Assembly: GCA_011682665.1 (NCBI GenBank)
Contig: JAACEG010000032.1
Coordinates: forward strand, 1 to 10,389
Direction: 5' to 3'
DNA: 10,389 nt
DNA from: Lysobacteraceae bacterium
GTDB taxonomy: Bacteria; Patescibacteriota; Patescibacteriia; JAACEG01
Part shown: one piece after another, positions 1 to 5,709 of the stretch
Layout of the letters: every line of letters begins with the position of its first letter
Numbering within the stretch: the first letter of the stretch is position 1
Translations under genes and position numbers: made by a program
Notes under the pieces: generated by a model
Database searches by the model: none
The model's input: the letters and a program-made list of their open reading frames with translations, nothing else
Told to the model about the DNA's origin: nothing

Positions 1-28
1 TTGCTTTAATTTTCTGTTAAGATAAAAT
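1..28 (+). promoter_or_regulatory. Candidate promoter for the first gene
   Basis: TTGCTT at 1-6 and TAAAAT at 23-28 are separated by 16 bases. This fits a weak sigma70-type promoter ahead of the gene that starts at 92. The -35 box touches the window edge and the region is AT-rich, so a chance match is possible. Confidence 0.3.
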
Positions 29-77
29 AATTTCGTAAATAAACCTTGTTCTTTTTACAACCTAACCAAAAATAGCT

Positions 78-84
78 GGGAGGA
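78..84 (+). promoter_or_regulatory. Strong Shine-Dalgarno sequence
   Basis: GGGAGGA lies 7 bases upstream of the ATG at 92 and fixes that start codon. It is the only clear Shine-Dalgarno sequence in the window. The other nine protein genes have A/T-rich leaders without one. Confidence 0.85.
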
Positions 85-91
85 TTTTATA

Positions 92-745
92 ATGGAAATA
101 ATCAAGTTGGATGAGTCTATTCCTTTGCTGACGTTGCAGTTTAATTTTTCAAACTGCAAAGTAACGCCGAAAATTATAAAAAAAATTAATTCGGAAAAGC
201 AGGAGGAGCGAGTTGCGCGAAAAAAAATAGCAAGCGGGGTTCAAGTTATAATCCCAACTCCGAATACTTCGTTACTATTGTTTCCAAAACAATTAAGGGA
301 AGCCGGGTATGAACTGGTGGATGCCATCTCCCAAGAGCGTATTAATGCTAATGCAAATAATAGCAAATACCATATGGTAAGATTTGTTTTTTCCCGCCAT
401 GAATGCGCTGAGCCGTCTGAAGAATTTTTAAAATATTCGGATATCGTCCATTCGGAATTGGACAAAATTTGTCGACAAGCATTATGGAGAGTGAGAGGCT
501 ATCTTAATCCTTTTTATAAGAAAGGAAAAAATTTTGTGAGCATTAATATGGAGGTTAGGATTCCTCTTATTTCGCCGAAAGGCAAACGAATAAAAAGATG
601 GGAAAAAGATGAAAAAGGAAAAAAAGTTGGAGAAAAATCACTTCCCTTATTTCCAGATCATTTTCTTTCCGTTAAAAACGAAGAGATTAAACTAATAAAA
701 GTGAGTAAAGCTCTTGTCCGAAGAGCTTTTCTCAGGAGGATATAA
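92..745 (+). CDS. Hypothetical protein, 217 aa, soluble and basic
   Basis: I do not recognise the family with certainty. The product has no signal peptide or membrane segment, so it is probably cytoplasmic. A conserved-looking core spans about residues 46-80 (IIPTPNTSLLLFPKQLREAG at 53-72, then YELVDAISQER). A helical stretch with Cys104 and Cys127 covers 104-135, and a Lys/Arg-rich tail covers 164-217. The ATG is supported by GGGAGGA seven bases upstream. The gene is monocistronic: a candidate promoter lies upstream and an intrinsic terminator follows at 765-809. Its codons are visibly richer in G and C than those of the other genes, and with the lone Shine-Dalgarno sequence this suggests a different history or stronger expression. 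A piece of its own sequence (268-310) recurs imperfectly just downstream, at 762-803. The function is unknown. Confidence 0.85.
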   Translation: MEIIKLDESIPLLTLQFNFSNCKVTPKIIKKINSEKQEERVARKKIASGVQVIIPTPNTSLLLFPKQLREAGYELVDAISQERINANANNSKYHMVRFVFSRHECAEPSEEFLKYSDIVHSELDKICRQALWRVRGYLNPFYKKGKNFVSINMEVRIPLISPKGKRIKRWEKDEKGKKVGEKSLPLFPDHFLSVKNEEIKLIKVSKALVRRAFLRRI

Positions 746-764
746 TCACCTAAAAACAAGTTTC

Positions 765-809
765 GTCGCGATTTCCAAACACAATTAAGGAAACCGCGGC
801 TATTTTTTT
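765..809 (+). terminator. Intrinsic terminator of the first gene
   Basis: Arms 765-776 (GTCGCGATTTCC) and 789-800 (GGAAACCGCGGC) pair through TTTCC/GGAAA, one A-C mismatch, CGCG/CGCG, a G-U pair and a closing G-C. The loop is 12 bases (777-788). The run TATTTTTTT follows at once. It lies 19 bases past the stop codon at 743-745, which fits a rho-independent terminator for the hypothetical gene. Confidence 0.65.
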
Positions 810-812
810 ATA

Positions 813-841
813 TTGACAATATGTTTGCTCTATAATAATAT
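813..841 (+). promoter_or_regulatory. Candidate promoter of tRNA-Glu
   Basis: TTGACA (813-818) is a perfect -35 box, and TAATAT (836-841) stands 17 bases downstream as a 4/6 match to the -10 box. A perfect TATAAT at 831-836 is only 12 bases from the -35 and is a less likely partner. The promoter starts right after the preceding terminator's T-run and about 50 bases before the tRNA, as expected for an independent tRNA transcript. Confidence 0.55.
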
Positions 842-888
842 AAAGTTATTGAATAAACAAAAAAAGTGTTTATCTATCTTTTTATTTT

Positions 889-960
889 GGCCCTATCGTC
901 TAGTGGTTAGGACATCAGGTTTTCATCCTGAAAACAGGGGTTCAATTCCCCTTGGGGCTA
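889..960 (+). tRNA. tRNA-Glu (anticodon TTC)
   Basis: The full cloverleaf can be drawn. The acceptor stem GGCCCTA pairs with TGGGGCT (954-959 closes it, with G1-U72 and U6-G67 wobbles) and A960 is the discriminator. The D-arm contains TAGTGGTTAGGA. The anticodon stem TCAGG/CCTGA (915-919/927-931) holds the 7-base loop TTTTCAT, giving anticodon TTC at 922-924. The T-arm AGGGG/CCCCT holds the loop TTCAATT. The bases after the discriminator read CA, so CCA is not encoded and must be added by a nucleotidyltransferase. The reading Glu is secure from the anticodon and from the typical Glu start GGCCC-ATCGTCTAGTGG. It has its own promoter just upstream. Confidence 0.97.
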
Positions 961-968
961 CAATTAAA

Positions 969-1062
969 TTAGGACATCAGATTTTTCACCCTAATGGACA
1001 ACGCCCCTTAAGGTGACCTCCTAAAAAGAGAGGGATAACTCCCCTACAGACTACAATTGATT
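969..1062 (+). pseudogene. Decayed partial copy of tRNA-Glu
   Basis: TTAGGACATCAG at 969-980 repeats 907-918 of the intact tRNA exactly. The following bases (ATTTTTCACCCTAA) track its anticodon arm with several changes. Further on, CCCCT and then GACTACAATTGATTA (1049-1062) resemble the T-arm and 3' end plus flank of the tRNA (CCCCT, GGCTACAATTAAATTA). The two halves lie about 34 bases apart instead of 4, the anticodon stem no longer pairs, and no 5' acceptor strand is seen. It is best read as a degenerate tandem duplicate and is not a working tRNA. A chance resemblance of the second half cannot be excluded. Confidence 0.35.
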
Positions 1063-1081
1063 ATGAAAAAAACTATTTTTT

Positions 1082-1090
1082 TGTTATAAT
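1082..1090 (+). promoter_or_regulatory. Extended -10 promoter for the rodA transcript
   Basis: TGTTATAAT is a perfect extended -10 element (TG-N-TATAAT). TTGATT at 1057-1062 is too far (22 bases) to be a normal -35 box, but extended -10 promoters can work without one. The start codon at 1140 lies about 45 bases downstream of the expected transcription start. The element overlaps the left arm of the inverted repeat at 1086-1141. Confidence 0.5.
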
Positions 1091-1141
1091 GATTTAAAAG
1101 TTGAATTTTAAAAATCTTTTGTTTATTTTTTAAATCATTAT
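1086..1141. repeat. 14-bp perfect inverted repeat from -10 box to start codon
   Basis: ATAATGATTTAAAA (1086-1099) is the exact reverse complement of TTTTAAATCATTAT (1128-1141), with 28 bases between. The left arm covers most of the -10 box and the right arm covers the first two bases of the ATG at 1140. It could act as a divided operator or as a DNA cruciform. A messenger starting near 1097 would contain only the right arm, so an RNA hairpin is less likely. Confidence 0.6.
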
Positions 1142-2027
1142 GCTCAAATTAGAAAATCTAAAATTAAAAATAGCCTATTGGATTGTTAGTTATAAAATTT
1201 TTGTAAAAAAATTATCTTTAATTATTTTAATTTTGATAGATGCTTCTTTAGTCAGTTTTTCTGCTGTAAAATTAACACAATTTTATTCATCTGATAAAGT
1301 CACTTTTGATAAAACAATGTCGCAAATTATATCTAATAATATTGATTATAAAACATATAAAAGAAAAAATAAGCCTGAAAATATACGGACTACAGAAGTT
1401 GATGCAATCGCTTTAAATGATAATAAATATAATTTTGTCGCAAAAGTGCAAAATCCAAACAAAATAAAATGGGTAGCAAAAGAAGTAGAATATTATTTTA
1501 TATATAATGATTTAAAAACCAAACCAAAAAAAACTTTTATCTTGCCAGGTGAAAAAAAGTATGTGGCAAATTTTAACATTAAAAGTGAACAAAAAATTTT
1601 TAAGCCAAAATTGGTAATTTCCAATGTACAATGGAGAAGAATTAAAAAAGCTGATGAAAAAAAATTTGCGGATAAAATAAAAAAATATATTAATTTTAAA
1701 ATTAAAAATGCTAAATTTTTAAATGCTCATCTTTTAGGAATCAAAAATGACGATGAGATAAACGCTATTAATTTTGAATTTAAAAATAACGCGCCTTTTG
1801 ATTATTATGAAGTTGGTTTTTATATTGCTACTTATAATGGTCCCAGTATAACTAGTATAAATTATTTTTTAGCTAATGATATTTTATCAAAAGAACAAAA
1901 AAAAATAGAAATAAGATGGCATACCTCTATCCCCAGCCCTGATAAAATTATTATTATTCCCGAAATCAATATATTAGATAACGATATTGTTATGAAAAAA
2001 GACAATATTATTGGATTTCCAAAATAA
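1140..2027 (+). CDS. Membrane-anchored protein with two similar beta-rich domains
   Basis: This 295-aa protein has one hydrophobic segment at about residues 26-46, preceded by Lys/Arg residues, so it is probably a type II anchor with residues 47-295 outside the membrane. The outer part holds two segments of like pattern, about 97-164 and 208-279. Each has alternating hydrophobic strands, an Asn-rich turn (QNPN at 104-107, KNNAP at 215-219), a tyrosine-rich strand, a loop, and a final strand run ending in a Val/Ile-rich edge. This recalls FxLYD- or LEA2-like beta-sandwich domains, but I cannot confirm the family. It lies 10 bases ahead of rodA and very likely shares its transcript, which suggests an envelope role. 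It is unusually Lys/Asn/Ile-rich. No Shine-Dalgarno sequence is seen. No function can be assigned. Confidence 0.8.
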   Translation: MLKLENLKLKIAYWIVSYKIFVKKLSLIILILIDASLVSFSAVKLTQFYSSDKVTFDKTMSQIISNNIDYKTYKRKNKPENIRTTEVDAIALNDNKYNFVAKVQNPNKIKWVAKEVEYYFIYNDLKTKPKKTFILPGEKKYVANFNIKSEQKIFKPKLVISNVQWRRIKKADEKKFADKIKKYINFKIKNAKFLNAHLLGIKNDDEINAINFEFKNNAPFDYYEVGFYIATYNGPSITSINYFLANDILSKEQKKIEIRWHTSIPSPDKIIIIPEINILDNDIVMKKDNIIGFPK

Positions 2028-2037
2028 CTTTGACCAA

Positions 2038-3138
2038 ATGTTATCTTTTTCAACAAAAAATTTATATCGTTTTAATTGGGGGTTATTAACAATAACCCTT
2101 ATTTTAATTTCATTTAGCCTTCTTATTCTTTATTCACTTGATTTAGGTAATGAAAATAATCTTTTCTTCTTCAAAAAACAATTAGCTTTTGTAGGATTAG
2201 GCATCTTGCTTTTTTTTGTTTTTAATGCCATTGATTATAAAATTTTCAAAACTTACAGTTATTGGATTTACTTGTTTTCTTTATTTTTATTAACAGCTGT
2301 TTTATTTTTTGGAAAATCTATTCATGGGACACAAGGTTGGTTTGTGATCGGAAACTTTCAATTTCAACCGGTTGAAATATCTAAAATTGCTTTAATTATA
2401 GTCTTATCCCGTTTTTTTTCTATTAAAGCCTATGAAATAAAAACAATTCAGTTTATTACTTTAAGCGGAATATTACTTGCCCCTTCTCTTATATTAGTAA
2501 TGCGTCAGCCTGATTTAGGATCGGCAATTATTTTATTTATTTTATGGTTTGGAATGCTTTTAGTAAGTGGAATTAAAAAAAAACATTTGTTTTTTATTTC
2601 ATTATCCTTAATCACTATTTTTATTTTTGCTTGGTTTTTTGGGCTTCAAGAATATCAGAAAGCGCGAATTTTGACTTTTCTAAACCCCTCTTCTGATCCG
2701 CTCAAAACAGGCTACAATGTAATACAATCAAAAATAGCCATTGGTAGCGGACAAATTTTTGGAAGAGGATTTTCTTTTGGCACGCAAAGCCAACTTAATT
2801 TTTTGCCAGAAGCGCACACTGATTTTATTCTTTCAAGTTTAGCAGAGTCCCTTGGATTTTTAGGCATAACTTTAATATTATTTTTTTATGGACTATTCTT
2901 TTATATAATAATTAAAAAATTGAAAACAGTTTATGATGACTTTGGAATCTTTTTAATAATTGGCATCTTAATATATTTTATTTCACAAATATTTTTAAAT
3001 ATTGCTATGAATATAGGAATGGCTCCTGTTATAGGAATTCCCCTGCCTCTTTTAAGCTATGGAGGAAGCTCTTTAATAATAACTTTTATAATGCTTGGAA
3101 TAGTTTCAAGTGTTTTGACAAAAAATAGATATGGATAA
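2038..3138 (+). CDS. rodA: RodA, SEDS-family peptidoglycan polymerase
   Basis: RodA polymerises lipid II into glycan strands during side-wall growth, in complex with a class B penicillin-binding protein (PBP2), inside the cytoplasmic membrane. From the ATG at 2038 it is 366 aa, the normal length, with about ten hydrophobic segments. Hallmarks are GW at 100-101, FQFQPVEISK (around 107-116), QPDLGSA (157-163), GTQSQLNFLPEAHTDFI (248-264) and IPLPLLSYGGSS (334-345). Asp262 in HTDFI matches the conserved Asp proposed as catalytic in RodA. GTQSQ, QPDLG and IPLPL favour RodA over FtsW. A TTG at 2011 in the same frame would add 9 residues and overlap the previous gene by 17 bases. The ATG, 10 bases past that gene's stop, gives a more usual N-terminus. 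The partner PBP2 gene is not in the window. Confidence 0.93.
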   Translation: MLSFSTKNLYRFNWGLLTITLILISFSLLILYSLDLGNENNLFFFKKQLAFVGLGILLFFVFNAIDYKIFKTYSYWIYLFSLFLLTAVLFFGKSIHGTQGWFVIGNFQFQPVEISKIALIIVLSRFFSIKAYEIKTIQFITLSGILLAPSLILVMRQPDLGSAIILFILWFGMLLVSGIKKKHLFFISLSLITIFIFAWFFGLQEYQKARILTFLNPSSDPLKTGYNVIQSKIAIGSGQIFGRGFSFGTQSQLNFLPEAHTDFILSSLAESLGFLGITLILFFYGLFFYIIIKKLKTVYDDFGIFLIIGILIYFISQIFLNIAMNIGMAPVIGIPLPLLSYGGSSLIITFIMLGIVSSVLTKNRYG

Positions 3139-3208
3139 TGACTTATATGCGTTAGTCAATTTATTAACGATTTTAATGGTTTTAGCTGAATAAAATTTAA
3201 AGAATTTT

Positions 3209-3241
3209 GAATTAAGAATTAAGAATTAAGAATTAAGAATT
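3209..3241 (+). repeat. 7-bp tandem repeat (GAATTAA), about 4.7 copies
   Basis: GAATTAA is repeated head to tail without a mismatch from 3209 and ends in GAATT at 3241. It lies in the rodA-comEC spacer (3139-3357), which has no gene. The perfect copies suggest recent slippage, and copy number may vary among relatives. Confidence 0.9.
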
Positions 3242-3260
3242 GGAAATCGAAAATTGATTA

Positions 3261-3287
3261 GAAATTGAAAATTGAAAATTGAAAATT
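3261..3287 (+). repeat. 7-bp tandem repeat (GAAAATT), about 3.9 copies
   Basis: GAAATT followed by three perfect GAAAATT units runs from 3261 to 3287. Related degenerate units (GGAAATC, GAAAATT) begin at 3242. It directly follows the GAATTAA array and has the same 7-base period, so the two probably share an origin. Confidence 0.85.
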
Positions 3288-3301
3288 TTAAAGGCTATAA
3301 A
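3272..3301 (+). promoter_or_regulatory. Possible comEC promoter inside the tandem repeat
   Basis: TTGAAA (3272-3277), supplied by the GAAAATT repeat, and TATAAA (3296-3301) are 18 bases apart. Each repeat unit offers another TTGAAA, so repeat number would change the spacing options. TATAAT at 3304-3309 with TTGAAA at 3279-3284 (19 bases) is an alternative. AT-rich DNA gives such matches easily. Confidence 0.3.
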
Positions 3302-3357
3302 ATTATAATATTTTATTTTTTTAATTTTATTATTGAATCGATTGGATAATATAACTT

Positions 3358-4899
3358 ATGAATAGATCAAAAATATTGCTTTTATCTTCATTTTTTTTTA
3401 TTCTTGGCGTTGGAACTGCTAATCTAATAAAATTGCCTCTTTTTGAGGCTTATTTTTTATTAATTATATTCGTTGTTATTCTTTTTTTAAATAAATCCAG
3501 CGCCTCTCTATATATTAAAGCTAACAGAAAAATTATTTTGAACCATTCACCGTTGCAACAAAGCTACAGAGTATTCCGGAAGCTACTGAATAAAAAGAAA
3601 TTATCTTTATACTATTTAATTATTTTTTTTATTTGTTTTTTATTCGGAGCATTGCGTTATGATTTAGCTATATCAAAAGAGACAAGCTTTCATAAACAAA
3701 AAAAAGTGATTTTAAATGGACTAATAACAGAAGAGCCTGAAACCAGGGAAAAATATTCTGAGTTGATTGTTAAAGATAATCTATCAAAAGATAAAATATT
3801 GTTAAAAACAAATTATTATCCCCAATATTTTTATGGCGATGAAATTAAAATAAAATGCCAACCAAAATTAATAGATAAAAATAGTTCTTATGGAAAATAT
3901 CTAACAAAAAATAAAATAAAATTTATTTGTTATTATCCCGAAATTACTTTACAATCGCAAAATAATGGAAATAAATTTTATGCTAAAATTTTACGATTTA
4001 AACAAAAAAGTAAAAGCATCATTACAAGAGCTTTGCCAGATCCAGAGTCAGAAATACTTTCCGCTATTATTTTGGGATATAAAAAAGAGATTCCGGCTGA
4101 TTGGCGCGCAAAATTCTCGCAAGTTGGGATTAGTCATATTGTCGCTATTTCTGGGATGCATCTTGCTATTATTAGTTTTATTTTATTATATATTTTAATT
4201 TCTTTTGGAATATGGAGACAAAAAGCATTTTACATAACAATTGTTTTCTTATGGCTCTTTATTATAATGATTGGCTTCCCTGCTTCGGCCTTCCGAGCCG
4301 GAATTATGATTAGTTTAATTATGTGGGCGCAATATTTAGGAAGAACTAATAATTTAATTACTGTTTTATCACTCACGGCTAGTTTTCTTCTTATCATCAA
4401 TCCTTTATTTTTATTCGGAGATGTTGGATTCCAATTATCCTTTTTAGCTATTTTAGGCATTATTTATTTGTCGCCAATTTTTAAGAAATGGTTTAAAAAT
4501 ATTCCTGATTTTTATGAACTAAAAAAAATCTTGATTATCACCTTGTCAGCCCAAACAATGACCTTGCCACTTGCGGTTTATCATTTTGGCAATATTCCGT
4601 TTCTCTCTCTACCTGTTAATTTAATAGCCGTTCCTCTTTTACCGATTATTCTTTCCTTAGGAATAATATTAATATTTTTAGGATTTGTCTCAATAAAATT
4701 AGCCATTATTGCTGGGTGGATAGTTTGGGCAATTTTAAATATATTTCTGAAAATAGTTAATTTTTTTGTTTTCTTGCCGTTTAGCCATTTTTATTTAGAA
4801 AAAATTAATTTTCTAATAATATTGTTAATTTATATTTTAATCATTGTTGGTGTTTATTACTGGAACAAAAATAACAAATTTGAAATGTTCTTTAATTAG
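3358..4899 (+). CDS. comEC: ComEC/Rec2-type DNA uptake channel, no nuclease domain
   Basis: ComEC forms the inner-membrane channel that passes single-stranded DNA into the cell during natural transformation. This copy has 513 aa. Two short hydrophobic segments (about 5-45) and a third (84-100) precede a soluble region (about 105-215) that fits the DUF4131/OB-fold part. The Competence domain follows (about 225-500) with many membrane segments. Family motifs are SHIVAISGMHLA (259-270), FPASAFRAGIM (307-317) and GDVGFQLSFLAILGI (354-368). Full-length homologues of about 750 aa add a C-terminal metallo-beta-lactamase domain thought to degrade the second strand. That domain is absent here, and no such gene is adjacent. 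Short ComECs are common in Patescibacteria as far as I recall. The start ATG has no Shine-Dalgarno sequence. A 219-base spacer separates it from rodA. Confidence 0.92.
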   Translation: MNRSKILLLSSFFFILGVGTANLIKLPLFEAYFLLIIFVVILFLNKSSASLYIKANRKIILNHSPLQQSYRVFRKLLNKKKLSLYYLIIFFICFLFGALRYDLAISKETSFHKQKKVILNGLITEEPETREKYSELIVKDNLSKDKILLKTNYYPQYFYGDEIKIKCQPKLIDKNSSYGKYLTKNKIKFICYYPEITLQSQNNGNKFYAKILRFKQKSKSIITRALPDPESEILSAIILGYKKEIPADWRAKFSQVGISHIVAISGMHLAIISFILLYILISFGIWRQKAFYITIVFLWLFIIMIGFPASAFRAGIMISLIMWAQYLGRTNNLITVLSLTASFLLIINPLFLFGDVGFQLSFLAILGIIYLSPIFKKWFKNIPDFYELKKILIITLSAQTMTLPLAVYHFGNIPFLSLPVNLIAVPLLPIILSLGIILIFLGFVSIKLAIIAGWIVWAILNIFLKIVNFFVFLPFSHFYLEKINFLIILLIYILIIVGVYYWNKNNKFEMFFN

Positions 4900-4954
4900 T
4901 AAAATTTATCATTACTCACCTAGTTTCCAATATAAAGTAGACTAATTCAATGTA

Positions 4955-4983
4955 TTGTTTAATATTGCAATATGAGCTATAAT
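4955..4983 (+). promoter_or_regulatory. Main promoter of the ATP synthase cluster
   Basis: TTGTTT (4955-4960) and a perfect TATAAT (4978-4983) are exactly 17 bases apart. Transcription would begin near 4990, leaving a leader of about 110 bases before the first ATG at 5102. It is the best sigma70-type promoter in the window and lies in the 202-base gap after comEC, which holds no gene. Confidence 0.65.
4962..4973. promoter_or_regulatory. Perfect 12-bp palindrome between -35 and -10
   Basis: ATATTGCAATAT is a perfect palindrome lying wholly inside the 17-base spacer of the promoter at 4955-4983. A repressor dimer bound there would block RNA polymerase, so it is a candidate operator for the ATP synthase genes. 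AT-rich palindromes of this size also arise by chance, and no second copy was seen. Confidence 0.35.
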
Positions 4984-5070
4984 GATATATAATCAATTAG
5001 AAATAAAAAATATTTTAATTTAGATAATTAAAACATAATGAAGCAGGTTCTCTTAACTTCCCTTAACAAT

Positions 5071-5124
5071 CTTTCAAAAATAGTTTTAATAAAACAAAAC
5101 AATGCCTTCAAAAAATAGTTTTAA
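5071..5124 (+). repeat. Direct repeat across the atpZ start
   Basis: TCAAAAATAGTTTTAA (5074-5089) and TCAAAAAATAGTTTTAA (5108-5124) differ by one A. The second copy encodes codons 3-8 of the 5102 gene and the first lies in its leader. It looks like a small local duplication that pushed the start codon about 35 bases away from the original leader. Confidence 0.6.
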
Positions 5125-5338
5125 AATATTTTATGCCTTATCTTTCGCTTGGCAGTTGGGCTTTTTTATTATCGTTCCTGTCGGTGGCTTTATGTTCATA
5201 GGATTTTTAGGAGATAAATTCTTAAATACTCAGCCGCTCTTTCTTATTTTTGGCTTTCTTGTTGGCGCTCTTATTACTATCTATGGAGTGTATAGTTTAC
5301 TTATCCCTATAATTAAAAAAGAAAAAAATAAAAATTAA
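5102..5338 (+). CDS. AtpZ/AtpI-like membrane protein of the ATP synthase cluster
   Basis: Small proteins of this family (Pfam PF09527) are usually encoded first in F1Fo operons and are linked to c-ring assembly or to magnesium and calcium transport. None is part of the finished enzyme. The product is 78 aa with two membrane helices, about 17-36 and 45-70. The family pattern is present: GFLGDKF (34-40), then Pro45, then glycines at 51, 55 and 62 within helix 2. The tail KKEKNKN is basic. It is the first gene after the promoter at 4955 and 55 bases ahead of atpE, as expected for atpI/atpZ or for the atpQ gene of N-ATPase operons. I leave the symbol blank because these names overlap. The ATG has no Shine-Dalgarno sequence. 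Confidence 0.8.
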   Translation: MPSKNSFKIFYALSFAWQLGFFIIVPVGGFMFIGFLGDKFLNTQPLFLIFGFLVGALITIYGVYSLLIPIIKKEKNKN

Positions 5339-5392
5339 TTATCAAAAATAAAAATATAAAATTAATATTTATAATTTAAAAAATATAAAACT

Positions 5393-5608
5393 ATGATTCA
5401 AGATCCATCAGCCTTTACTATGGCCATAGGTAGTATTGCGCCAGCTTTAGCAATCGGTATGATTGGCACCGCGGCTTTAATAGGCATGGCGCGCAATCCA
5501 GAAAATTCTGATAGAATTCAAATTGCTATGATTATTGCTATCGCATTTGCCGAAGCTATTGCTATTTATGCTTTAGTAATCGCCCTTATTTTAAAATTCG
5601 TTGCTTAG
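5393..5608 (+). CDS. atpE: F1Fo ATP synthase subunit c
   Basis: Subunit c forms the rotating membrane ring that carries the coupling ion. The 71-aa product is two helices joined by the polar loop RNPE (34-37, usually RQPE). Glu54, in AFAEAIAIY, is the ion-binding carboxylate of helix 2. The sodium signature is absent: Gln32 of the Ilyobacter protein is replaced by Ile21, and the Ser after the Glu is Ala55, so proton coupling is likely. In helix 1 the usual GxGxGxG run is replaced by alanines at 16, 18 and 20 (SIAPALAIG), with only Gly22 kept. The gene precedes atpB, opposite to the usual a-c order. The ATG follows an A/T-only leader. Confidence 0.95.
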   Translation: MIQDPSAFTMAIGSIAPALAIGMIGTAALIGMARNPENSDRIQIAMIIAIAFAEAIAIYALVIALILKFVA

Positions 5609-5663
5609 CTTAGCATTGCTAAAAAATCATATATATATATTATATAACTAAACTTTGGGTTAT

Positions 5664-5692
5664 TTTTGAATAAACTTTTAATAAAGTATAAT
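5664..5692 (+). promoter_or_regulatory. Possible internal promoter after atpE
   Basis: A perfect TATAAT (5687-5692) is preceded by TTTTGA 17 bases away (5664-5669) or TTGAAT 15 bases away (5666-5671). It lies in the 100-base gap between atpE and the small gene at 5710, whose messenger would have a leader of only about ten bases. The -35 matches are weak. Confidence 0.3.
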
Positions 5693-5709
5693 AATATATA
5701 TTGTTATCT

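Noticed and set aside
707..729. 9-bp hairpin AAAGCTCTT/AAGAGCTTT before the stop of the first gene
   Set aside because: It has only three G-C pairs and lies inside the coding region. The stronger terminator with a T-run at 765-809 explains termination better.
813..1016. 67-codon open frame over the tRNA-Glu region
   Set aside because: It overlaps the tRNA and its promoter, and its peptide is mostly translated tRNA sequence; a chance frame.
3209..3289. Replication origin with iterons
   Set aside because: Repeats are 7-bp slippage-type tracts without DnaA boxes or a nearby dnaA or rep gene.
3965..4198. 77-codon frame within comEC
   Set aside because: It overlaps the conserved Competence domain in another frame; a shadow of comEC.
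5393..5608. Sodium-coupled c subunit, as in N-ATPases
   Set aside because: The Gln in helix 1 and the Ser after the carboxylate needed for sodium binding are Ile21 and Ala55, so proton coupling is more likely despite the N-type look of subunit b.
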